From assembly GCA_001510575.1 (NCBI GenBank), contig LNGK01000001.1:744001-808000 (forward strand): DNA of 64,000 nucleotides, written 5' to 3'. A program made the position numbers and the translations under genes. Source of the stretch: Knoxdaviesia capensis. Its lineage: Eukaryota > Ascomycota > Sordariomycetes > Microascales > Gondwanamycetaceae. Within the stretch, counting starts at the first letter, position 1, and every line of letters begins with the position of its first letter. This document shows, in pieces, positions 56,087 through 64,000 of this stretch. The notes below the pieces were generated by a model that saw nothing but the letters and a program-made list of their open reading frames with translations, made no database searches and was not told the DNA's origin.

Positions 56087-56676
56087 TGTACCATGTCCCA
56101 GGTCTTCTCCCCCAGCTTTGTCCTCGTCGCCTCGTAACAGAGGCTGGCAACATGGCTTAAGAGAACCTTCAAATCTCCGGCTTGTTGCACCTGCCGTCGC
56201 TGTGCGTCGTACACATATAGATTCGCCCTGAACCACGGCGTTCGTGTGCAGCTGATTCACACGTGAGTCAGTCAGGACAGTCCTCCGACCGATTTCCTCG
56301 ACCTCCGGATCTTTACTGAAATAGTACGAGTACACGTACTTTGGGAAGCGTCCTTTTGAAAGTACTTAGACGATAAAATACGCCTCGGTCGCCTTCATAC
56401 CCCGTTCATGTGTCATTGAACTTCTGCGTTGTTTCTACGTCTTATATAGAGGGTGCCCTAGAATATCTGTTTACTGTTTCCTGTCTTCAATCACTGCTTC
56501 TCGCGCTGCTTATACTTCGTCACTGTTTCCTTTCGACAGCTGCCCTACCGATACCATAGAAGGCCGACTCGTCTAGAGATTCGCATATTGCCGTACACAA
56601 ATTCGCAACCTTACGTACAATAGATACCTCCAAACTCCACGACTACTTAATCCTCCTTTTTGCTCTGTTGCCAACC

Positions 56677-57785
56677 ATGGATCCCGTTTCTTCTGCTTCT
56701 TCCTCTACTTCTTCTCACTCCTCCCCACACTTCCAATCCCCCACGCCAGAGGACAAAGCTTCTCTTGCCTCACACTCAGTCATGGAATCCGCCGAGGATC
56801 TTCTCTATGGCTCGGTAAGCTCACAATTGCTTCGCCCTTTCTCTTTCCAAACTCTTGTTCCTTCTTTTCTGACCACACGACCTTGCTTCCTCTCCAGATC
56901 GCCGGTGTTATCGGAAAGTGCATCGAATACCCCTTCGACACCGTTAAAGTCCGCCTCCAATCCCAGCCCGACCACCTTCCCCTCCGATACTCGGGCCCTC
57001 TCGATTGCTTCCGCCAGTCGATCAAGGCCGATGGCGTTGCTGGCCTGTACAGAGGAATCAGCGCACCGCTGGTGGGTGCTGCGCTGGAGAACAGCTGTCT
57101 CTTTTTCTTCGAGAGCCTAGGTCGCTGGTCTTTGGTCTCCGCTGGCATGCTCCCCCCCGACACCACCCCTCCGCTGTCGGCGCTCTTTGCGACTGGAGCT
57201 TTCTCGGGAGCTTTCACCTCGTTTGTCCTCACCCCCATCGAGCTCGTCAAATGCAAGATCCAGGTCCCTTCGCATGACGGATCGTTCTCTGCCCCTCTTC
57301 GCCCTCTTCCCGTCATCCGCGATATCTTCAGACACCATGGTCTGCTGGGCTTTTGGAATGGCCAGACTGGCACGCTCATCCGCGAGGCTGGTGGATGTGC
57401 GGCGTGGTTTGGCGCCAAGGAGACGGTGACCAAGGCCTTCTACTCCATTCGGGCGAAGCAGGCGACCTCTGAAGCCGAACGTGCGCGGCTGCTGGCCGAC
57501 CCCCTTCCTCTGTGGCAGCAGGCCATTGCTGGCGCATCCGCTGGCATCTCCTACAATTTCCTCTTTTTCCCCGCCGACACCATCAAGTCTCGCATGCAGA
57601 CGGCGCCCATTGGCGGCTCGGTCGTACAGCGCTCCTTTTGGCAGGAAGGCGTGGCGCTCTGGCACCAGCACGGCCTCCGGGGGTTGTACCGGGGCTGCGG
57701 CATAACGTGTCTGCGGTCCGCACCCAGCTCGGCCTTCATCTTCATCGTCTATGACGGACTGAAGAGATATTTCCCTCTTCGCTAA
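56677..57785 (+). CDS. ORT1: Mitochondrial ornithine carrier (Ort1/AmcA type)
   Basis: Two exons, 56677-56814 and 56898-57785, giving 341 residues. It is a mitochondrial carrier family member with three repeats, marked by [20 protein letters not shown] and P-A-D-T-I-K-S-R-M-Q. The start of the first repeat, [33 protein letters not shown], and the G-P-L-D-C-F-R-Q-S block fit the fungal ornithine carrier best. That carrier exports ornithine from the matrix for cytosolic arginine synthesis. The first 35 residues are Ser-rich and could be dispensable: an internal Met (M-E-S-A-E-D-L-L-Y-G-S) is where related proteins begin. The intron falls right after G-S, as in related carriers. Substrate is inferred from similarity. 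Confidence 0.85.
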
Positions 57786-59326
57786 TGTGAACACGGCTCC
57801 TTCTCTTTCTTTCCATTTTGTGTCCGTCCGTTGCCCTCTTTCTTGTTTGCATTTCCATTTTGTTTCTTTTGCGGGGCTCTCTAGAAGATCGAAGATCCAG
57901 GGTTAGAAGTCATCTGGTGTTTTTCTTTTTGCTATCTCATGGGCTTGATGTGGCGTTTTGTGTGGCTATGAAAACTGTTTTCTGGGGGGATTCTTGTCTG
58001 TTTTATTTCAAACCTGAAAAAGCATGGCGCATGTCAAATAGAACAAGTCGGTTACTTGCAGGAACTTCTATTTTTGGTGTCTTGACTCATTGGTGATGTG
58101 CATGATGCTTGTGATGTGCTTGTAATCCTGGATTTGCGCAACCCTTACTGTGTTCCATATAACCCGGATAACCCTAATCAACCTGACACTTTATTTTCCA
58201 GCCACGTTCACCACCAGCTCTCTATGAATCAATTCTTTTGGCCCCTGGATTAGCTACCACTACATTTGATCAACTTCTGACTTATGGTTTTTTTTTTCTT
58301 CCCTTTCCATCTTCCCCAAAACATCATCAACTTCAACCAACAATTTCATCTCAGAATTGAGTCCAGTTTAATCTGAATTGGATTTTCTGGAGTTTCATTT
58401 CATCATCTCTTTTGATCATTTATTCATAAAGAGATCAATTCCAGGTTTTTTAGTGTTCGTTCTCCCTCCCCTTTTTTCTCTTTTTCTTTCTTTCTTGGTC
58501 CTCTGTATTCTTTTTCTTTTTCTTGACTCAGGCCTCTCTCTATATATGACTCTCTCTCTCTGTTCTTCTTTCTGTATTCCCCCTCCTTCTAAGGATCTTT
58601 GGATGGTTCCTATGTCTCTTCCTCATTCTATAACTGCTCCTTAATGATACTCCTGCCCTTAGACTTGTTCACTCTAGCTATCTCCCTCCTCTCTCCTGCT
58701 CTGCTTCCCTTCTCTCTATCTAGTGGGTGGTGGTAGAAACTTGGTGAATCATTTTCACCTGCTTCTGACCCGGCCTCTTTTGCTTTAGACTTTATTTCAC
58801 TTGCTTCCCTTGCCTCTGGATCTCTGCCACTCTGTTCATCTGTCTATATATACTTCCTGCTCGCTCATACCTACTTTCTCTCCTTTCCTGGTGCTTCCTC
58901 TCTTCTTGTGTATCTGGGCATTGGATTCTGCTCCTGTACTTTTTTGCTCTATTAGTCTTTCCTCCTACGCCAGCCCTTCTTATCCTTCTATTCTCTTGAT
59001 CTCTGTGGAGAGCCTTTTAGATATCTTTTTTCTTTCTTCTTCTTCTCTCGTTCATGCTTGACACCCGTCTCTAACTTCTTTCTTCATTATGTCGCTATTG
59101 CTTAGGCCTTTTTCTTGGTGGTTTGGTGTGTCCTCGGACAGAGCCAGTTGGCCATCAGTTTACTTACACACGCCCCGTTGAAAGACCCTCTCGCCCTTCA
59201 CGTTTGTTCTACCATAGAAGTGACTGAGCTGCCGACCTGCCTTTGAAGTGCACGCATCATCGATATCAAGATCGAGGCTGAGAAGGAGACGACCAGTATT
59301 TACCTGCCGATAAACCCGTGCTTATC
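57786..59326. promoter_or_regulatory. ORT1 3' flank and ARS2 upstream region
   Basis: No gene seen in 1.5 kb. It is T/C-rich on the plus strand. A single ACCCTAA motif occurs at 58170-58176. Confidence 0.55.
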
Positions 59327-62316
59327 ATGGACTCGTATCGATACGCTGAGACCTCCGGCCGTTCTCCGGCCGATCGGGCCTGGACATCCCGTGATGAGGG
59401 ACGGAAGGATGATAGAGACTATCGCCCTCGTTCTCCTGGTATGTTATGCTTGGATTTGATTCATTATTCTTCTGTTTTTTATTCTGTTTGCTTCCTTGTT
59501 CCATCTGAATTTTCTTTCTTCCTTTCTTTCTTTCTTTCTTTCTTCCTTCTCTGCCACCATCACCAACAAGCATATTGGTGGCTTCCCTACCTCTTTTATC
59601 ATGTCTACCACGAAGGATTTGCATCCTGATGTGGATGAACTGATATCTACTAAGATGCTAACAATCTCTGAAGTCCATGAACGTGGTCACCCGAGACGCC
59701 GTTCGCGCTCCCCTCCTGCCCTCGACCGCTACGAACCTCGCCCCTCGCGTGGTGGCCGCGAAGATTACCAGGCTCCCCGCGAGCGCGACGACCGTTCCCG
59801 CCGTGTCGGATCCCCGCCCGCCAACATCGACAGATACGTTCCTGGCCAGGAAGTGGCCGCTCCCCCCATGACTGATAACCCGCTGAAGGACCCGGCCAAG
59901 CTGCCGTACCAGGTTGGCTTCTCCTACTTCAGCGAGTGGTGGAAGCTCAACGAGAAGGTCAAGGAGGAGAAGGAACGCCAGCGTACTGGCCGTCGTCGTG
60001 AGCCTGAGCGGCCCCGTGCCCCTCGGGAGGTCCTTGAAGAGCGCGAGAAGGAACGCGTCAAGATTCAAGCTGCGTACGATGCTTACAAGGAGGACCTTCA
60101 GGGCAAGATGGCGCGTGCTTTCGTTAACGAGCACAAGAAGGAGCAGTGGTTCAAGGAACGCTACGACCCCGAGACCCGGGCGTCGTACCGTGACCAGCTC
60201 AACGAATACCGCAGTGGTTTGTACCAGCAGTGGGAGCAGGACCTGGAGGCTGGAGTTTTTGATGACTTCACTCTTGAGGGCATCCTGAAGAGCGAGAGCA
60301 ACGGCACTGGGGGTGTTGTGGAAAAGGAAGAGGGAGAAGCTACAGCTGGAACTGAGATTCTTGGCGTCAACGATCTTGTCCCCAGCAGCGGATCGGATAT
60401 CCGCGACGAGAATCTGTTCCAGCCTACCCTTCTCATCAAGACAATTGCCCCCCACGTCAGCCGCCAGAACCTCGAGTCGTTCTGCAAGGAACACCTCGGC
60501 ACGGCCGAGGGCGGGTTCAAGTGGCTCTCGCTCTCTGATCCCAACCCTAGCAAGCGGTACCATCGCATTGGCTGGGTTATGCTTCACCCTGCTCCGGAGA
60601 TGGGCGACTCGACCGACCGCCCGGATCCTAAGGATGAGGACGGCGATATTCCCGCCAGATCTCCTGCACCTATCCTCTCTACTGCCGATAAAGCCTTGGA
60701 GGCTGTTAATGGCAAGACTGTCAAGGACGAGGTTCGCGGAGACTTTGTTTGCCACGTTGGAGTGCACAACCCGCCTTCGAACAAGTCCAAGAAGGCGCTC
60801 TGGGACCTTTTCTCGTCTCCCGAGCGCATTGCCAAGGATCTTTCGCTTGTGCAGAGACTTGTGAACAAGTTTGAGGAGGAGTTTGGCTCGTCGTTCCGGG
60901 CGAGCCTCAAGGTTGAAGAGAAGGTTGCCGAGATGCGCAATGCTGGCCATCTCCAGCCTCCTGCCAACCAGGCTGCCAGCAAGGCCAAGAAAGCTCGCAG
61001 CGACGATGGCGACGAGGACATGGATGCCATGGGAGAGGATGACGACTCCGACGAGGGAGCCGTCGATGAGACCGAGGAGGAAGTCGATGATGAGGAGCTT
61101 CTGATCCAGAAGAAGCAGCTGGATCTCCTCATCGAGTATCTGCGCCGCGTGTTCAACTTCTGCTTCTTCTGCGTGTTTGAGTGCGACTCGGTGCACGAGC
61201 TGACCCGCAAGTGCCCTGGAGGACATCTCCGCCGCCCCCGTGGAACGCTGTCGTCGACCGCTAAGATGGTGGCGCGTGCCAGTGCTCGGGGCGAACCGTT
61301 CCCCGGCAAGAAGCGTGGCGAGACTGCGGAGGAAGTCGATGCCGACGGCAACCCCGTTCCGCCGGCCGATCAGGCGCAGCTGGGCTCGACCAAGAAGTTC
61401 CGTGGCATGTCGTCCAAGACGGAGCAGCAGCTCCTCCGCGCGTACAACTGGGTGCGCACCTTTGAGGACAAGGTCATGCAGCTGCTCGAGCCTGACACGG
61501 TTGATCTGCGCAAGCTGGGCGGCCGCAACATCGAGGAGTCGCTGGACGAGGAGCTCCGCAAGTATGTTAAGCAGGAAGACGAGCACAAATGGCGGTGCAA
61601 GGTGCCCGAGTGCACGAAGCTGTTCAAGGAGCACCATTTCTGGCGCAAGCATCTGGATAAGAGACATCCGGACTGGCTTGAGAATCTCCAGCAGGAGGTG
61701 AGTTCTTCTTTTTTTTTTTTCTTTTTTTTTCTTTTTCTTTTAGACTCTAGGTTTAGGAACACCCTACTAACACTTCCGTCTAACCTAGTTTGTTCTCATC
61801 AACGCCTATGTCATTGACCCGTCGCATATTGCGCCGTCTCGTACCGACCTTAACTCCAACGGCCACTTCCCCGCCCCTCAGGGAGCCGGAATCACTGGAA
61901 CCCCGCGTGGCTTCAGCCTTCAGAACATGGGAATGAACGGCTCGATGCCGCAGATTCCCAGCTTCTCGATGGCCGCTGGCACCTTCAAGCCGGTGTTTGC
62001 CAACGCGGCAGCGTCTGGCGGCTGGCCGACCCCGACTGATGACCGCAATGGCGGCAACTCGACCGGCCCGATCCGCTCGCGTGGTGGATTTGGCGGCCGT
62101 GGTGGCGGCCAGGGCGGAGGCTACCGCACCGGACCTTACGATCGCCGGCAGAATGGCCGGTCGGATGGTCGGTCGCGCCCCGGCGGCCGTTGGGGTGACG
62201 GAGCTGCTGGAGGAGCGGCCGTGGGTCCGCGTGAGGCGGTCCAGGGCCGCAGCCTCCGGAGCTACGAGGACCTTGACCACGTTGCCGGCGGAGGTGGTGG
62301 TGAGCTGAACTACTAA
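59327..62316 (+). CDS. ARS2: ARS2/SERRATE-type zinc finger protein (Pir2)
   Basis: Three exons, 59327-59438, 59674-61697 and 61789-62316, giving 887 residues. ARS2 binds the nuclear cap-binding complex and directs capped RNAs to processing, export or decay; in fission yeast Pir2 also works with RNA elimination and heterochromatin factors. The N-terminus is Arg/Ser/Asp-rich. The SERRATE/Ars2 N domain follows (Y-F-S-E-W-W-K-L-N-E-K-V-K-E-E, Y-D-A-Y-K-E-D-L). A central RRM-like part has C-K-E-H-L-G-T-A-E-G-G-F-K-W-L. The C-terminal core has L-L-I-E-Y-L-R-R-V-F-N-F-C-F-F-C and a C2H2 finger C-K-V-P-E-C-T-K-L-F-K-E-H-H-F-W-R-K-H. The tail is Gly/Arg-rich and ends G-G-G-E-L-N-Y. The first intron has a TGCTAAC branch site (59656-59662), which selects the acceptor at 59673. 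An acidic insert (about 640-680) precedes the C-terminal core. Confidence 0.93.
59513..59552 (+). repeat. (TTTC)n microsatellite in ARS2 intron 1
   Basis: Tetranucleotide TTTC/TTCC units repeat for about 40 nt within the first intron of ARS2. Confidence 0.85.
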
Positions 62317-63040
62317 GCCTTCTTGGTGGTACTCTTCGCTATCATCCTTCTCTTCTTCTTTGTCCCGCCGCCCTGCTGTTAATTTCGGGGCTGTTTTTTT
62401 TCTCTAGTTTAGTTAATTACGGTTGCTTCTCAAGTGTTTCCAGGAGTTTAGTCCTTCATTTCCTTCCCCGGCTGTATCTTCTCTTCTTCGTTTCTCTCCT
62501 TGTCCTTTGATCTTTTTTTTTCTCTGTTTTTCTTTTGCGTGGAAAAAATCGGTCCCCCCCCCTCCGGTTGCCTGTACTTTTCTTGCTCACTATTTGCTTC
62601 TAAGTTTTTGCTCTGGCTTATCCGGACTCCTGAGACTGTTTCGTGTAATAAAAACACAATCTTGCTTCTTTATCTTGCTGTTCTTGTCGCATCCTCACCT
62701 GAAATTTTGCAAGTATCTGTCTGTATACCGATGTTATGCGTGTAGTCGAGTGTAGTTGACCCTATCTGTCTGCTGTTTGGGTTCGTGTCCGGTTCGATGT
62801 TGGCATTGTATCTTCAATTGCCGGGCTGCCGGCTGGATGGTGATGTTCATGTACTGAAGAGTGCTATTACTTGATTCGACAGGTAGTGAGTGCTTCGTTT
62901 TGAGTTCTAGGAAACTACACCTAGTCATAATGGGACATGGTGATACGTGCGTATGTAGGTACATGTGCTAACATTCTATTTGGCTAGATTCTATCGATCA
63001 TGAAAATTCTAGGACATCATTATACAGGCCAGTTGTTGAC
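62317..63040. other. Intergenic region between convergent ARS2 and PRP28
   Basis: No gene seen. T-rich ARS2 3' flank with AATAAAAA at about 62646, a plausible poly(A) signal, then the PRP28 3' flank. Confidence 0.6.
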
Positions 63041-64000
63041 TTACTCAACTGGCTTCTGCTGCCTCGTCTTGGACGGCTTCTGCTGGGCAGCTTCATGGCG
63101 GCGCAACTCATCCGGCACGCGCGAGATGGCGCTCTTGGACAGGATCTGCTTGAGATCGTACATGACGTCGGTGTCCTCGGAGCCGAGGAAGGTGATGGCG
63201 ACACCCGACTTTCCGGCACGGCCGGTACGGCCGATACGGTGGGTGTAGCTCTCGATGGAGGTGGCCATGTTGAAGTTGACGACGAGGCTGACGTCGGGGA
63301 CGTCGATGCCGCGGCCGGCAAGGTCGGTGGCGACGAGGACCTGGGTCTGGCCGGCGCGCACGCTGGCGAGGGCGGCCTCGCGCTGGTCCTGGGTCTTGGA
63401 GCCGTGCAGGGTGACGGTGGAGAAGCCCATGTGCTTGATGTCGCGGGCGACGGCCTCGCAGTTGCGCTTGATGTTGACGAAGACGATGACGGGCGCGGCG
63501 AACTCGCCGCTGGTGAGGATCTGCTTGAGGCGGGCCTTGCGCTTCTCCTCGCCGGACACGAACTCGACGCGCTGCTCGACCGTGTCGACGGCCTCGCCGA
63601 CGTTGCCGATGGTGACGATGGCGGGGCGGCGCAGGTACTTCTTGGCGATGCGCTCGAGCTGCGGCGGCATGGTGGCCGTGTACATCATGGTCTGGCGGTA
63701 GCGGTCGCGGAAGCCGAGGTACTGCTTCATGCGCGCGGCGTCCTCGGCCTCGTCCGAGTCGGGCTTCTCGTTGGAGGCCGGCAGCGCGGCGAGGATGCGG
63801 TTGACCGGCTCCTCGAAGCCGAGGTCGATCATGCGGTCGGCCTCGTCCATGATCACGTAGCAGCACTGCGCGAACACCACCAGCTGGCGCTCGATGCAGT
63901 CGACGAGACGGCCCGGCGTGGCCACGATGATGTGGGCGCCGTCGCGCAGCGCGTACACCTGCTCCTCGAGCGAGTGGCCGCCGACGATGCTGACGACGTT
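63041..64000 (-). CDS. PRP28: DEAD-box splicing helicase Prp28, C-terminal part
   Basis: The gene enters from beyond the right edge; 320 residues are visible, ending K-P-V-E and a TAA. Prp28 swaps U1 for U6 at the 5' splice site during spliceosome activation. Visible motifs in order: G-G-H-S (Ia-like region), A-T-P-G-R-L (Ib), M-D-E-A-D-R-M (II, DEAD variant standard), T-A-T-M (III), V-I-V-F-V-N (IV), L-H-G-S-K-T-Q-D-Q-R-E, V-A-T-D-L-A-G-R-G-I-D (V), and H-R-I-G-R-T-G-R (VI). L-P-A-S-N-E-K-P-D-S-D-E-A-E between motifs II and III is the insertion characteristic of Prp28, separating it from Ded1 and other DEAD-box proteins. The Walker A part and the N-terminal RS-like region lie outside the window. 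Confidence 0.92.
   Translation of the reverse strand, partial: NVVSIVGGHSLEEQVYALRDGAHIIVATPGRLVDCIERQLVVFAQCCYVIMDEADRMIDLGFEEPVNRILAALPASNEKPDSDEAEDAARMKQYLGFRDRYRQTMMYTATMPPQLERIAKKYLRRPAIVTIGNVGEAVDTVEQRVEFVSGEEKRKARLKQILTSGEFAAPVIVFVNIKRNCEAVARDIKHMGFSTVTLHGSKTQDQREAALASVRAGQTQVLVATDLAGRGIDVPDVSLVVNFNMATSIESYTHRIGRTGRAGKSGVAITFLGSEDTDVMYDLKQILSKSAISRVPDELRRHEAAQQKPSKTRQQKPVE

Larger units (their letters stand above)
53580..56676. other. Long intergenic region with telomere-like motifs
   Basis: A 3.1-kb stretch with no recognisable gene. It carries TTAGGG-type motifs at 54247-54260 and 55325-55340, a run of CA at 54899-54912, and a CT microsatellite at 56055-56084. It is the upstream side of both the zinc-binding protein and the ornithine carrier. 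The last 700 bp are C/T-rich and probably form the carrier's promoter and leader. Confidence 0.55.

Noticed and set aside
59658..61667. Minus-strand open frame of 669 codons
   Set aside because: It is antisense to ARS2; the Leu-rich composition comes from reading Lys/Glu codons backwards.

Overview
The window is nuclear DNA of a filamentous ascomycete (most likely Pezizomycotina). Genes lie on both strands, are 0.3-3 kb apart and carry short spliceosomal introns with fungal 5' sites (GTAAGT/GTATGT-like), CTAAC-type branch points and YAG ends. Nearly all encode conserved eukaryotic housekeeping proteins, with GC-rich codon use. Family choices such as the ornithine carrier, the wax-synthase-domain acyltransferase and a Cys-rich zinc-binding protein look like those of Pezizomycotina. 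The species cannot be named from sequence alone. I joined about 34 introns by eye; every join given keeps the frame.

Layout. 1-6.2 kb: mostly non-coding, low-complexity DNA with one decayed siderophore-transporter (MFS) relic. 6.2-12 kb: phosphopantothenoylcysteine decarboxylase (-) divergent from a complete eight-exon telomerase reverse transcriptase (+). 12.2-14.1 kb: MBOAT/wax-synthase-like acyltransferase (-). 17.4-18.2 kb: small CYSTM protein (+). 19.7-22.4 kb: Abp1/drebrin-like actin-binding protein (-). 23.6-24.4 kb: coatomer zeta (+). 25.0-29.6 kb: SUA5 and COG4 (both -). 30.6-33.9 kb: PMR1 Ca2+/Mn2+ ATPase (-). 36.1-38.1 kb: RAD21/SCC1 cohesin kleisin (+), followed by a short assembly gap. 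39.8-40.4 kb: small two-exon protein of unknown function (-). 42.0-43.5 kb: DAHP synthase (+). 44.6-46.3 kb: cytochrome c1 (+). 47.4-51.7 kb: CCT4 chaperonin (-) divergent from the proteasome ATPase RPT1 (+). 52.5-53.6 kb: Cys-rich zinc-binding protein (-). 56.7-57.8 kb: mitochondrial ornithine carrier (+). 59.3-62.3 kb: ARS2/SERRATE/Pir2 (+). 63.0-64.0 kb: the C-terminal part of PRP28 (-), cut by the window edge.

The genes do not form one pathway or a biosynthetic cluster. Several share secretory/Golgi roles (RET3, COG4, PMR1), mitochondrial roles (CYT1, ORT1) or RNA roles (ARS2, PRP28, SUA5), which is ordinary for a fungal chromosome arm.

Points that stand out: (1) low-complexity insertions inside the catalytic domain of telomerase, one lying between motifs B' and C; (2) short TTAGGG-type telomere-like motifs in several gene-upstream regions, including the region shared by telomerase and PPCDC, and a cytochrome c1 upstream region that also has two CACGTG boxes and a CCAAT box; (3) a start codon that forms an entire exon in RPT1 and a 6-nt first coding exon in DAHP synthase; (4) a frame-broken siderophore-transporter relic; (5) an unrecognised 170-residue protein with a SAP-like tail. 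I saw no CRISPR array, rRNA gene, convincing tRNA or intact transposon.
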